Shown: positions 1-12,469, counted from the first letter of the stretch. The stretch: 64,000 nt of DNA from Streptomyces sp. NRRL F-5135 (GCF_000719775.1 NZ_JOHR01000001.1:496001-560000); one strand, 5' to 3'. The notes: generated by a model not told the origin, from the letters alone. A program made the numbers and translations.

Positions 1-503
1 GGGCCACCCGCGACGAGAGCGCGGAACGGCACCGGGCCGCGTACACCGGGCTGGCCAGGACGGTGCCGCTGCCCTCCCCCGCCCTGTACGACGCGCTGTA
101 CGAGCGCCATATGACTCCGGACGCCTGGCGTCCGTACGCAGACGCCGCCGAGGTACTGAGCACACTGCGGCGCGAGGGCATCGGTGTCGCGGTCGTGAGC
201 AACATCGGCTGGGACCTGCGGCCGGTCTTCCGGGCCCATGGCCTGGACACCTGGGTGGACGCGTACGTGCTCTCCTACGAACACGGCGTCCAGAAACCCG
301 ACACGCGCCTGTTCGCCGCGGCCTGCGAGCTGCTCGGCCAGGATCCGCACGACTGCCTGATGGTGGGGGACGACCGGCGGGCGGACGGCGGAGCGGTCGA
401 GTTGGGCTGTTCCGTGCACTTCGTGGACCATCTGCCGGTGGAGGAGCGCCCGGCCGGGCTGCGGCCCGTGCTGGAGCCGGCGAGCCGGGGGCCATTGCCG
501 TAG
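1..503 (+). CDS. HAD-family hydrolase, 5' end outside window
   Basis: The reading frame is open from base 3, so the gene starts upstream and the first catalytic DxD motif is not visible. What remains are the later haloacid-dehalogenase motifs: motif II Ser in VVSNIGWDLRP (about base 195), motif III Lys in QKPDTRLF, and motif IV VGDDRRADGGAVELG with paired Asp. This is the IA-type layout of phosphatases or dehalogenases such as phosphoglycolate phosphatase-like enzymes. The substrate cannot be told. The in-frame GTG at 63 is not a likely start because it would remove the N-terminal catalytic core. Confidence 0.85.
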   Translation, partial: ATRDESAERHRAAYTGLARTVPLPSPALYDALYERHMTPDAWRPYADAAEVLSTLRREGIGVAVVSNIGWDLRPVFRAHGLDTWVDAYVLSYEHGVQKPDTRLFAAACELLGQDPHDCLMVGDDRRADGGAVELGCSVHFVDHLPVEERPAGLRPVLEPASRGPLP

Positions 504-541
504 GCGCGGGTACGGCGCGCCGGCCGCGGCGTGCGACGACC

Positions 542-1582
542 TCAGGGGCCGTCGGCCGCGAGGCGTTCGACGACGGTCGCCGCGTCCCGGGCCGTGCGGC
601 GCGCTTCCCGTACCGCGCGCTCGGCCTCCCGCGCGCGGGAGCGGGTGTCGTCCACCTCCCGCCGCGCGGTGCGGCGCTGTTCCTCGGTCTCCTCGAGCCG
701 CTGTCTCAGGTCCGCGGCCCGACGGTCGGTCTCCTCCCACGCGGCCTGGGCCCGGTCCCGCTCCGCCTCGGCCCGCCGGAGTCGGCCGGTCAGCGAGGTG
801 ACCTCCCGCTCGGCGGCCCGGGCCGCCTCACGGGCGCGGGCGAACTCCGCCCGGCGCCGCTCCTCGCGCCGCCGCCCGGCCCGTCGCCGGCGCGCCTCGT
901 CCAGGTCGCCGACCGTGGCCGCCTCGCTCTTCCGGCCGGCTCGGCCGGCTTGGCCGGTTCGGCCGGCGGGGACCGGCCCGGACGTGGGGGCCGGGGCGGC
1001 GGCGCGGGCCGCGGTGAAGCCGACCGGCGGGCTGAGCGGCCTGGCCAGCCGCCCCGCCGCCCAGCGCTCGGCCGCGTCCTGGTCGGCGAGGACCGCGTGC
1101 AACGTGGTCTCGACCTCCCGTCGCGCCTGCTCGCCCACCGGCTGCCCCGCGTCGGCCGCCAGCTGACGTGCCTGGCTCGCCAGCGCCGTCACCAGGGCGT
1201 GCCGCCTGCGGGACAGCTCGCGCAACCGCTCCCCGTCCAGCTCCTGGTGGGCGTGGCGCAATGCCCGGCCGAGGTCGACCAGCCGCTCGACCTGGTCCGC
1301 CCGTTCGCGTACGAGGAGGTTGCTCGCCCAGGCCGACACAGTCGGCCGGCGCAGTGCCCGGATCCGGTCCGCGAGGTCACGTCCCCCGGCCTTCCGTGCC
1401 TGGGCCGCGCGGGCGTCGCGGGCCGCGACGAACTCGCCCGGCAGCAGCCCGTACAGCTCGTCGGCGACCCCCTCCAGGTCCATCGGGTCCAGGTCCGTCG
1501 ACCGGCCCTCGTCCCGCGGGCGCGTCCTGGCGGACCGTGCGCCCGTGGACCCACCGCCTCCCTTCCCGGACTCGTTCGTCAT
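542..1582 (-). CDS. Coiled-coil protein of unknown function
   Basis: A 346-residue protein. The ATG at 1582 (MTNESGKGG) is chosen because an AGGTG ribosome site lies 7 bases upstream, although the frame stays open further. The N-terminus is Gly/Ser/Arg-rich. Residues about 30-190 are helical and include a VSAWASNLLVRER segment. Residues about 225-340 are Arg/Glu/Ala-rich with heptad-like spacing, so a long coiled coil is likely. There is no signal peptide or membrane segment. I do not recognise an enzymatic motif; similar unnamed proteins are common in Streptomyces. It may be structural or chromosome/cell-envelope associated, but that is a guess. Confidence 0.75.
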   Translation of the reverse strand: MTNESGKGGGGSTGARSARTRPRDEGRSTDLDPMDLEGVADELYGLLPGEFVAARDARAAQARKAGGRDLADRIRALRRPTVSAWASNLLVRERADQVERLVDLGRALRHAHQELDGERLRELSRRRHALVTALASQARQLAADAGQPVGEQARREVETTLHAVLADQDAAERWAAGRLARPLSPPVGFTAARAAAPAPTSGPVPAGRTGQAGRAGRKSEAATVGDLDEARRRRAGRRREERRRAEFARAREAARAAEREVTSLTGRLRRAEAERDRAQAAWEETDRRAADLRQRLEETEEQRRTARREVDDTRSRAREAERAVREARRTARDAATVVERLAADGP

Positions 1583-1678
1583 GACGTGTTCACCTGGCGT
1601 TCGGTCGTCGTCCGCCACCCGGAAGCCTGTTCCGCTCACAAAGGGAGGAAAGGACACCACGGACAGAAAGGGCGCCCC

Positions 1679-1813
1679 ATGCCCGCCATTCTCGGCTCGA
1701 TCCTCACCAAGCTGGCACTCGCCGCGATCGAGGCGGTCGTCACCCACGCGCTGACGCGGCTGTGGACGGATTACGCGCGCTCACGACGCGCCGCCGCCCC
1801 GGCGTACGCCTGA
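1679..1813 (+). CDS. 44-residue small protein
   Basis: ATG at 1679 follows AAAGG with 8-base spacing and encodes 44 residues beginning MPAILGSILTKLALA and ending AAAPAYA. It is an amphipathic or weakly hydrophobic N-terminal helix followed by a short basic tail (LWTDYARSRRAAA). It lies in the 5' region of the divergent coiled-coil gene and is too short for default gene calling. Function unknown; a small membrane-associated peptide is possible. Support is the ribosome site and sensible codon use only. Confidence 0.5.
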   Translation: MPAILGSILTKLALAAIEAVVTHALTRLWTDYARSRRAAAPAYA

Positions 1814-1968
1814 CGGCCGCACTTCGGCCGCGGCCGGCCCATCCGCCGGCCCGTCCACCGACCACGGCGGTCCCGCCGGAGCCCGTCCCGGGGCGGCCCG
1901 GCGGTCGGTGCCGCCGGGCCGCCCGGGGCGCCGCCGGGTGGGGCGGGAGGCCGGTATCACCCTCCCTG
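1814..1968. other. Intergenic, nothing recognised
   Basis: GC-rich spacer between the convergent 44-residue protein gene and the 199-residue protein gene. I see no clear hairpin with a U-run and no open frame with a convincing start. Confidence 0.5.
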
Positions 1969-2568
1969 TCACGCCTTCGCGGTCCGCTTCCTCGCGCCGC
2001 TCCGCGTGCCGGACGTCGCCGCACTCCCCGTCCCACCCCTGGAGCCGCCCCTCGCGGTGGTCTTCGCCGTGGTCTTCGCGGCGGTCTTCGTGCCGCCCCC
2101 CGCGCCCGCGCCGGCCTCGGTACCGGACCGTGCCCCGCCACCGCGCCGCCGGGACGTCGCCGTCGACGCGGCTCCGCCCTCCTCCGAGCGCTTCGCGGCA
2201 CGCCCGTCCCCGTTCCCCTCCTGACGCCGGCCGCCGCGGGCGACCACGGTCGCCGCCCCGATGGCCAACGCCACCGGCCAGTCGACGGCCCCGAAGACCG
2301 CGAGGGCACCGAGTCCGCCGTAGAAGGCGAGCCGCTTGGGCGGCGGCATCGACGGCATCGACGCCTTGGACGGCATGGGGGGCGCCAGCTTCGATCCGGC
2401 GGCGCGCGCGTTGGCGGTGACGTCGCCGGGGGTGAGGTACGGGATGGGCAGCTTCGCGTGGAGCGTGTGCATCCGCAGACCATCCCCGTCGGACCGGTTC
2501 CCGGCCGTGTTCTTCTTGCCCGCACTGCCCTGTTTGCCCCCGCGTGTGGTCGCGGTGTCGTCTGCCAT
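1969..2568 (-). CDS. Small membrane protein, basic low-complexity tail
   Basis: A 199-residue protein. ATG at 2568 (MADDTATTRGGKQG) is preferred over GTG at 2577 because AGGAGG lies 9 bases upstream of it. Residues about 80-105 (FYGGLGALAVFGAVDWPVAL...) form one or two hydrophobic segments after a Pro/Met-rich stretch. The C-terminal half is low complexity, rich in Gly, Arg, Thr, Ala and Lys (KTAAKTTAKTTARGG), like the basic tails of actinobacterial DNA-binding or cell-envelope proteins. It is divergent from the large P-type ATPase. Function unknown. Confidence 0.7.
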   Translation of the reverse strand: MADDTATTRGGKQGSAGKKNTAGNRSDGDGLRMHTLHAKLPIPYLTPGDVTANARAAGSKLAPPMPSKASMPSMPPPKRLAFYGGLGALAVFGAVDWPVALAIGAATVVARGGRRQEGNGDGRAAKRSEEGGAASTATSRRRGGGARSGTEAGAGAGGGTKTAAKTTAKTTARGGSRGGTGSAATSGTRSGARKRTAKA

Positions 2569-2584
2569 GTCGGCCACCTCCTTG

Positions 2585-2622
2585 AGGATTTGTCCTTTTT
2601 ATACTACTTTTCCACCATATCC
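2585..2622 (-). promoter_or_regulatory. AT-rich putative promoter
   Basis: An AT-rich island in very GC-rich DNA. On the minus strand it reads AAAGTAGTATAAAAAGG about 20-30 bases upstream of the 199-residue protein start, giving TAGTAT or TATAAA as a -10-like hexamer. A matching -35 is not obvious. It lies between the divergent small membrane protein and the P-type ATPase. Confidence 0.35.
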
Positions 2623-2728
2623 GTGCCGTGCGCCCCGGGCCGCCGACGGCCGTCGGCGAGGCGCGATCCGCGCCGGCCGCCGCTCCACCGACACCCGGGC
2701 CGATCAGCCGAAGGTGGAGGGTCAGCCC

Positions 2729-7135
<4,407 letters not shown>

Positions 7136-7163
7136 TGAGGGCGCGCCCGGCGCGCCGGGCACG

Positions 7164-7200
7164 GGCCCCGCTCCGCGCGGCCTCCGGGCGGAGCGGGGCC
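7164..7200. terminator. Bidirectional terminator hairpin
   Basis: Perfect 13-bp inverted repeat GGCCCCGCTCCGC / GCGGAGCGGGGCC with an 11-base loop between the convergent ends of the P-type ATPase and hypA. There is no U-run, as is common in actinomycetes. Confidence 0.75.
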
Positions 7201-7204
7201 GCGT

Positions 7205-7579
7205 TCACCGCCGGTGGGCGGCCGGCCCCGCGTCCTCCCGCAACTCGACGCGGACGACCTCCAGTTCGCGTCCCCCACGCAACGCGGTCGAGGGCTGCTC
7301 GCAGCGCGGACACCAGAAGAGGGGCGGCATCCCGACCGGGAACTCGGCCGCGCACGGCTCGCAGTACGCCCGGGCGGTGACCGTCTCGACGACGAGCGCG
7401 GCCGTGGCCAGTGCCGTGCCCTCGCGCGCCACCTCGAAGGAGAAGGTGAGGGCGTCGGGGACGACACCGGCCAGTTCGCCCAGCCGTACGGTGACCGAGG
7501 AGACACCGGCCGCACCGTGCTCGCGCGCGACCTCGGCCGCGCGGTCGACGATCGCCGTCGCGATCGACAATTCATGCAT
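7205..7579 (-). CDS. hypA: Hydrogenase nickel incorporation protein HypA
   Basis: A 124-residue HypA. It begins with MHELS, whose His2 and N-terminal amine bind Ni for delivery to the [NiFe] site of the hydrogenase large subunit. A structural zinc site is formed by C73, C76, C90 and C93 (CEPC ... CPRC). Length is typical (110-125). It is the last gene of the minus-strand hydrogenase operon. Its GTPase partner HypB and the CN/CO-ligand genes hypC-F are not in this window, so they must lie elsewhere. Confidence 0.95.
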   Translation of the reverse strand: MHELSIATAIVDRAAEVAREHGAAGVSSVTVRLGELAGVVPDALTFSFEVAREGTALATAALVVETVTARAYCEPCAAEFPVGMPPLFWCPRCEQPSTALRGGRELEVVRVELREDAGPAAHRR

Positions 7580-7639
7580 GACCGCTCCCGGTACCGGTAC
7601 GGAATGTCGTCGGTGTACGGGCCGTCATCGCCCGTGGGG

Positions 7640-7789
7640 TCACCGCCGGCGGCGGGTGCCGGGCCGGAAGCCCACGATCCGCCAGATCTTGATCTCACGC
7701 ACCAGCCCGGGGAGCTCCTTCACCAGCAGCGCGAGCGCCAGTCCGCCCACGAGCGCGCCCTGTGCCATCAGTACCCGTTCGGCCTTCAT
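7640..7789 (-). CDS. 49-residue membrane microprotein
   Basis: ATG at 7789, with a GAGGAGCGAAGG ribosome site, encodes 49 residues. A single hydrophobic segment (about residues 8-22, AQGALVGGLALALLV) is followed by KELPGLVREIKIWRI and an RRRR end. One transmembrane helix with a basic cytoplasmic tail is expected. It resembles the very short actinobacterial proteins grouped as DUF6893, but I cannot confirm membership. It lies between the 68-residue protein and hypA in the hydrogenase operon, so a role in anchoring or assembling the hydrogenase is an inference from position. Confidence 0.65.
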   Translation of the reverse strand: MKAERVLMAQGALVGGLALALLVKELPGLVREIKIWRIVGFRPGTRRRR

Positions 7790-7887
7790 CCTTCGCTCCT
7801 CGTCCTCTGCTCCTCGTCGTCCTTTCGTACGGCCGGCCCTCCGTGCGGCCGGCCGCACGCTCCGGTTCGCGTGGCGGCACGGCACCG

Positions 7888-8094
7888 TCATCCCGGGGGG
7901 ATGCTCGGCATGGTCTTCGCGACCGCGTTGTGCTTCTTCCAGTGGATGCCGGTGGCCCGCCGGGCGTCGGCGGTGCCGTCCATGTGGTGTCCGGGCTGCC
8001 GCCGGTACGGGCCCCTGTTGCCCTGCCGCATCCCGCGGACGTGTGCCGGGGTGTCGGGCTTCGCCTGGGGTTTGCCGACTCTGATGCCGCTCAT
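7888..8094 (-). CDS. 68-residue basic protein in hydrogenase operon
   Basis: ATG at 8094 (MSGIRVGKPQAKPDTP) with GGAG 6 bases upstream gives 68 residues. It is hydrophilic, rich in Arg, Gly, His and Pro (MRQGNRGPYRRQPGHHMDG), with no cysteines and no membrane segment. His/Met residues could bind metal, but no known motif is present. It starts 15 bases after the DUF5947 gene and reads in the same direction, so it is probably cotranscribed. I do not recognise the family. Confidence 0.6.
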   Translation of the reverse strand: MSGIRVGKPQAKPDTPAHVRGMRQGNRGPYRRQPGHHMDGTADARRATGIHWKKHNAVAKTMPSIPPG

Positions 8095-8109
8095 CGTCCA
8101 CTCCACTCC

Positions 8110-8721
8110 TTACCGCTGTTCGGTGAGTTCCCCGAAGAACCGTTCCAGGGCGGGCCACACCCGGTCTCCCCCGGACATCCCCCGCCAATGGCGGCGTACG
8201 AGGGCGACCATCCGGAAACAGTCGTCGACCGGGACGATCCAGTGGTGCCGGAGGCCGCGCGCGGTGTTGACCAGCAGGGCCTCCACGTCGGGCGCCAGGG
8301 TGTCCAGCGGGGGGCAGCGCGCCACGGCCTCCCGCCAGGCCCGTGGATCCGCCTCCCACCGGGTCGCCCCGGCCGGACTCGGGTAGTGCGCGGTCACCGT
8401 GGTGTCCGGCCGCCGGACGAAGAAGGCGAGGCCGACCGGGACTCCCAGGGCCTTCGTGTCGACCGGGGGCAGCCGTACCCGTCGCCGGGGCACCAGCCGG
8501 TAATGGCCTTCTCCGGCCTCGTCCTTGACGAAGAGCAGTGAGCAGGGCCGGCAGGCGCACAGGATCTCCTGCCGGCCGACGTCGAACACATGCCGGTGGT
8601 CGGCCGGTACGGGAGCGCCGCAGAGGTCACAGGGTTCGGCGGCATCGGTCCGCGCGGTCGACCGGCCCTCCGCGTGGTCGGCGGACCCGCGCAGGACCCG
8701 GGCCAGGGCGCCGGTGGTCAT
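8110..8721 (-). CDS. DUF5947-like cysteine-rich protein of hydrogenase operon
   Basis: A 203-residue soluble protein starting MTTGALARVL at 8721, where its ATG overlaps the stop of the NifU-like gene (ATGA), so translation is coupled. Five cysteines cluster near the N-terminus: C31-x2-C34 and C55-x-C57-x2-C60 (CACRPC), suggesting a zinc or Fe-S site. The rest is an alpha/beta region with Trp-rich motifs (RHHWIVPVDDCFRMVALVRRH). Its place between hydrogenase structural and maturation genes matches the uncharacterised DUF5947 family found with actinobacterial hydrogenases. The family name is from memory. An assembly or electron-transfer role is inference. Confidence 0.75.
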   Translation of the reverse strand: MTTGALARVLRGSADHAEGRSTARTDAAEPCDLCGAPVPADHRHVFDVGRQEILCACRPCSLLFVKDEAGEGHYRLVPRRRVRLPPVDTKALGVPVGLAFFVRRPDTTVTAHYPSPAGATRWEADPRAWREAVARCPPLDTLAPDVEALLVNTARGLRHHWIVPVDDCFRMVALVRRHWRGMSGGDRVWPALERFFGELTEQR

Positions 8722-9275
8722 GTCGGCTCTTTCGCCGGGGCCGCCGGGGCGACACGCCGCGTCAGGGTGTCGAGGGGGACGAACGCGGGCGGCCGGGCCG
8801 GGTCCTTGACCCGTTCCACTCCCGACAGCTCGGGGGCGGCGGCAGACAGTGCTTCCCGGACCGCCTCCTCGAGGCCGGCGGACGCGGAACCGCACCCCTT
8901 GGTGGTCAGCCGTACCCGGGCCACGCCACCGTCGATCCCGGCCAGTTCCAGGTCACCGCCCCGCTCGCGGACGGCCGGCCGAAGTACGTCGACGGCGCGC
9001 GCGACACGGCGGTCCGTGGGGTCGGGGTGGATCTCGTGCAGCACCAGCAGGTGCCCGAGCAGTTCGTCGTCGGCCAGCCGGCCGGCCAGCCGCCGGTCCG
9101 CGTGGTCCAGCACGCGGGCCAGCGCCTCGCCGTAGATCTCCGTCAGGGCCCGCACCGTCTCGATCGCCGCCCGCGCGGCCGGCCCGGGATCGGCCTCCAG
9201 CTGTTCGAGCAGTTCGTCCACGCGGCCCAGCCGCCCGGCGACCGCCGTGTCGTCGAGCCGCGCGACGTCAGCCAT
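8718..9275 (-). CDS. NifU-like C-terminal domain protein lacking CxxC
   Basis: A 185-residue protein starting MADVARLDD. An N-terminal helical part (about 1-85) precedes a region matching the NifU C-terminal/Nfu fold (about 90-150: VDVLRPAVRERGGDLELAG). Nfu proteins carry CxxC to hold a [4Fe-4S] cluster; here the corresponding stretch is TTKGCGSASAGLEEAV with a single Cys128. It overlaps the large-subunit gene by 8 bases and the next gene by 4. NifU-like proteins are usual in group 1h hydrogenase operons. The missing cysteine suggests a dimeric cluster, a partner-supplied ligand, or a non-cluster role. Confidence 0.85.
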   Translation of the reverse strand: MADVARLDDTAVAGRLGRVDELLEQLEADPGPAARAAIETVRALTEIYGEALARVLDHADRRLAGRLADDELLGHLLVLHEIHPDPTDRRVARAVDVLRPAVRERGGDLELAGIDGGVARVRLTTKGCGSASAGLEEAVREALSAAAPELSGVERVKDPARPPAFVPLDTLTRRVAPAAPAKEPT

Positions 9276-11067
9276 GACTCGCTCCGTACGTCGGTGTGTG
9301 CGACACCTGCACCGACTTGCCCTTGCCGAGATACATGTGCACCCCGCAGGGCAGGCAGGGGTCGAAGCTGCGGACGGTGCGCATGATGTCGACGCCCTTG
9401 AAGTCGTCGGGGCCGTTCTCCTCGAAGATCGGCTGGCCCTGGACGGCGTCCTCGTAGGGACCGGGCGTCCCGTAGCTGTCGCGGGGGCTGGCGTTCCAGG
9501 GGGTCGGCGGGTACGGGTGGTAGTTGGCGATCTTCTTGTCCCTGATCACCAGGTGGTGCGAGAGGACGCCGCGGACCGCTTCGTGGAAGCCGCAGCCGAT
9601 CGCCTCGTCCGGTACCTCGAATTCCTGGAAGACCCTGGTGTCCCCGGCGCGGACCAGTCCCATGGCCTGTTCGAGGAACTGGAGGGCCATCGCGGCGGCG
9701 TAGGCGACGAAGTACGGCCTCGCCCGGTCGCGTTCGATGGTGTTGCTCCACTTCGGGATCTTCCACTCCAGCGTCATCTCCGGCAGTTCCTCGCTCTTGG
9801 GCAGGGAGATCCGCACGCTGTGCCCGGTGGCCTTGATGTACGGGGTCTCGACCAGTCCGTTCAGCGCCGTCGACCACAGCCTGGCGAGCGGGCCGCCCCC
9901 GGTGTCCAGCGCGAGGTGCTGGTCGGTGTTCCGGTCGTACCAGCGAGGGCTCATCACCCAGCTGTACTTGCCGTCGAACTCTCGCTTCTGCGGCACCGGA
10001 ACCGTCGTCTGGTTCCACGGGTGGCGCATGTCGACGGGGTTGCCGAGGGGGTCGTGGGTGACGAACGGCTCCTCGGCCACCCAGTCCTCGTAGTAGGAGC
10101 TGCCGAGCAGGATCCGCAGGCCGAGGTTGATGTCGACCAGGTTGTTGGTGACGAGCGCGCCGTCCACGACGATGCCGGGGGTGACGTACATCGCCTTCCC
10201 CCAGCTGTTCATCGTCTCGTAGCGGTAGTCGCAGACGTCCGGGTTCTGCCACGCCCCCCAGCAGCCCAGCAGGATCCGGCGGCGTCCCACTTCCTCGTAG
10301 CCCGGCAGGGCGTCGTAGAAGAAGTCGAAGACGTCGTCGTTCATCGCCACCGCCCGCTTGACGAAGTCGAGGACCCTCATCAGCCGGGAGAGGTAGTCGG
10401 TGAACGTGGTCGGCTCGGGCATGGTGCCGACACCGCCGGGATACAGCGTGGAGGGATGGACGTGACGCCCCTCCATCAGGCAGAACATCTCGCGCGTGAC
10501 GCGGCTGACCTTGAGGGCCTGCTTGTACACCTCGCCCTCGAAGGGGTTGAAGGCGCGCATGATGTCGGCGATGGTCCGGTAGCCGTGGATCCGCCCGTTC
10601 GGTGCCTCGGTGCGTTCCGCCGTGGCCAGCAGGCCCGGGTTGGTGGCCTTGACCATGGCCTCGCAGAAGTCCACGAACACCAGGTTGTCCTGGAAGATCG
10701 TGTGATCGAACATGTACTCGGCGGCTTCTCCGAGGTTGACGATGTGTTCGGCGAGCGGCGGCGGTTTGACGCCGTAGGCCATCTGCTGGGCGTAGTCGGA
10801 GCAGGTGGTGTGGTTGTCGCCGCAGATGCCGCAGATGCGTGACGTGATGAAGCCGGCGTCGCGCGGGTCCTTGCCCTTCATGAAGACCGAGTAGCCGCGG
10901 AAGAGGGACGAGGTGCTGTGGCACTCGACCACCTCGCGGTTGGCGAAGTCGATCTTCGTGTAGATGCCGAGGTTGCCGATGATCCGGGTGATCGGATCCC
11001 AGGACATGTCCACGATCTGCCCGGGTTTCCGCTTCCCGGCCCGGGTGCGCTCCTCGGTTGACGTCAT
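9268..11067 (-). CDS. hhyL: [NiFe]-hydrogenase large subunit, group 1h
   Basis: A 599-residue catalytic subunit. ATG at 11067 (MTSTEERTRAGKRKPG) has TAGGAGC upstream. The nickel ligands are the N-terminal RICGICGDNHTTC (C79, C82) and the C-terminal DPCLPCGVH (C571, C574). A 22-residue tail after H577 is expected to be removed by a maturation endopeptidase once nickel is inserted; that protease is not in the window. The RICGICG and DPCLPCGVHMY forms are those of the actinobacterial high-affinity, oxygen-tolerant class, which scavenges atmospheric H2 and feeds electrons to the respiratory chain, typically in spores or starved cells. Starts 7 bases after the small-subunit gene. Confidence 0.96.
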   Translation of the reverse strand: MTSTEERTRAGKRKPGQIVDMSWDPITRIIGNLGIYTKIDFANREVVECHSTSSLFRGYSVFMKGKDPRDAGFITSRICGICGDNHTTCSDYAQQMAYGVKPPPLAEHIVNLGEAAEYMFDHTIFQDNLVFVDFCEAMVKATNPGLLATAERTEAPNGRIHGYRTIADIMRAFNPFEGEVYKQALKVSRVTREMFCLMEGRHVHPSTLYPGGVGTMPEPTTFTDYLSRLMRVLDFVKRAVAMNDDVFDFFYDALPGYEEVGRRRILLGCWGAWQNPDVCDYRYETMNSWGKAMYVTPGIVVDGALVTNNLVDINLGLRILLGSSYYEDWVAEEPFVTHDPLGNPVDMRHPWNQTTVPVPQKREFDGKYSWVMSPRWYDRNTDQHLALDTGGGPLARLWSTALNGLVETPYIKATGHSVRISLPKSEELPEMTLEWKIPKWSNTIERDRARPYFVAYAAAMALQFLEQAMGLVRAGDTRVFQEFEVPDEAIGCGFHEAVRGVLSHHLVIRDKKIANYHPYPPTPWNASPRDSYGTPGPYEDAVQGQPIFEENGPDDFKGVDIMRTVRSFDPCLPCGVHMYLGKGKSVQVSHTPTYGASHG

Positions 11068-11074
11068 GGTGCTC

Positions 11075-12193
11075 CTACCTCGTTCCTCGCTGCGGGCGCG
11101 CCGGTGAGGGGCGCCAGTACGGGGCGTAGCCACTGGTCAGTTCCGGCTTGTTGTGGTGCCACTTCGGTTCCCGGTTCACCGCGATGTTGGTGATGCCGCG
11201 CATGCGCCGGATGAAGGCCCCGTAGGGCTTGATCAGGATCGACGACAGGCTGCCGCCCGCGGGCTCGTCCATGAAGGGCATGAAGGTGTCGGGGAAGCCG
11301 GGCATCGTGCAGCCGATGCAGATGCCGCCGACGTTGGGGCAGCCTCCCAGGCCCGCCATCCAGCCCCGCTTGGGCACGTTGCAGTTGACGACCGGTCCCC
11401 AGCAGCCGACCTTGACCTGGCACTTGGGCGAGTTGTAGTCCCTGGCGAAGTCGGCCTGCTCGTAGTACGCGGCTCGGTCGCACCCCTCGTGCACCGTCCT
11501 CCCGAACAGCCACTGCGGGCGCAGCATGTGGTCGAGCGGGGGCGGCGGCGCCGAGCCCGCGGCGTGGTGGAGCACCCAGATCAGGGTCTCCATGAAGTTC
11601 TCCGGCTGGATGGGGCAGCCGGGGACGTTGACGACGGGCAGGCCGCCCCGCGACGTGAAGTCCCAGCCGAGGTAGTCGGACAGGCCCATGGAGCCGGTGG
11701 GGTTGCCGGCCATCGCGTGGATGCCGCCGTAGGCGGCGCAGGTGCCCGCGGTCACCACCGCCCAGGCCTTGGGGGCGAGCCGGTCGATCCACCAGTTGAG
11801 GGTGAGCGGTTCCCCGGTGTCCGGGTCGTTGCCGAACGACGTCCAGTAGCCGTCGCCCTCGATGATGTTCTGGTTGGGGATCGAGCCCTCGATGACGAGG
11901 ATGAACGGGGTGAGCTCGCCGCGGGCCGCCGCCCGGTACGGGGCGAGGAAGTCCTCCCCGCCGAGGCTCGGGGAGAGCACCTTGTTGTAAAGGTTCACCT
12001 TCGGCAGCCCGGGGATCAGCCCGAGCACGACGTCCTCGATCGACGGCTGGCCGGCGGCCGTCATGGAGACGGTGTCACCGTCGCAGCTCATTCCCTCGGA
12101 GATCCACAGGATATGGATCTCGTCGAAGCCGGCCCGTTCCTGGTCCCCTCCGGGCTCCCGGCTGACTTCTGTGGTGCCGCTTTCGATGCTCAT
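11075..12193 (-). CDS. hhyS: [NiFe]-hydrogenase small subunit, group 1h
   Basis: A 372-residue electron-transfer subunit. ATG at 12193 (MSIESGTTEV) has GAAGG 8 bases upstream. There is no twin-arginine signal, as expected for this class. The proximal cluster motif is C37-D-G-D40 in place of the usual CxxC, matching the 3-Cys/1-Asp proximal [4Fe-4S] cluster known from the Ralstonia eutropha actinobacterial-type hydrogenase. Further ligands lie in AGTCAAYGG, VPGCPIQPENF, HEGCDRAAYYEQADFA, and the distal CWGPVVNC / GGCPNVGGICIGCTMPGFPD cysteines. It is the first structural gene of the operon that runs to hypA. Confidence 0.96.
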   Translation of the reverse strand: MSIESGTTEVSREPGGDQERAGFDEIHILWISEGMSCDGDTVSMTAAGQPSIEDVVLGLIPGLPKVNLYNKVLSPSLGGEDFLAPYRAAARGELTPFILVIEGSIPNQNIIEGDGYWTSFGNDPDTGEPLTLNWWIDRLAPKAWAVVTAGTCAAYGGIHAMAGNPTGSMGLSDYLGWDFTSRGGLPVVNVPGCPIQPENFMETLIWVLHHAAGSAPPPPLDHMLRPQWLFGRTVHEGCDRAAYYEQADFARDYNSPKCQVKVGCWGPVVNCNVPKRGWMAGLGGCPNVGGICIGCTMPGFPDTFMPFMDEPAGGSLSSILIKPYGAFIRRMRGITNIAVNREPKWHHNKPELTSGYAPYWRPSPARPQRGTR

Positions 12194-12279
12194 GTGCTCG
12201 GCCTTCGCTGTAGTCGGTCTCTGGGCCGGCCGTAGGGCCGCGGCCGCCGGGCCCGGGAGCGCCGGCTCCGGGTGCCCGG

Positions 12280-12390
12280 TGTGCTGACCGCGGTTGTCCG
12301 GGGGCGCCTGCCGCGGATGTCCGGTGGCGCCGACCGCGGGTCGCGGGTGTCCGGGGTCGCCGGCTCGGCGTGTCCGGGGTCGCTCCCGCC
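12280..12390. repeat. Imperfect GTGTCCGGGG-type repeats upstream of hhyS
   Basis: Between the 520-residue protein gene and the small-subunit gene the sequence cycles through variants of CGCGG(G/A)TGTCCGG(G/T)G-CGCC at least four times (near 12292, 12315, 12345, 12370). The open frames here look low-complexity and lack a credible start. The block probably lies in the leader of the hydrogenase operon. Confidence 0.45.
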
Positions 12391-12469
12391 GCGTGCTGGT
12401 GCCGTGAGGGGCACGAGGACGACTCACGGACCACGGGCCCGGCCACGTCCGGTCACCGGTCGGCGGTGG

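Noticed and set aside
9247..10842. Long plus-strand frame opposite the hydrogenase large subunit
   Set aside because: Antisense shadow of hhyL, which has unmistakable active-site motifs.
12075..12446. Minus-strand frame upstream of hhyS as a separate small gene
   Set aside because: Pro/Arg/Gly/Thr repeat composition from the DNA repeats and no credible start.
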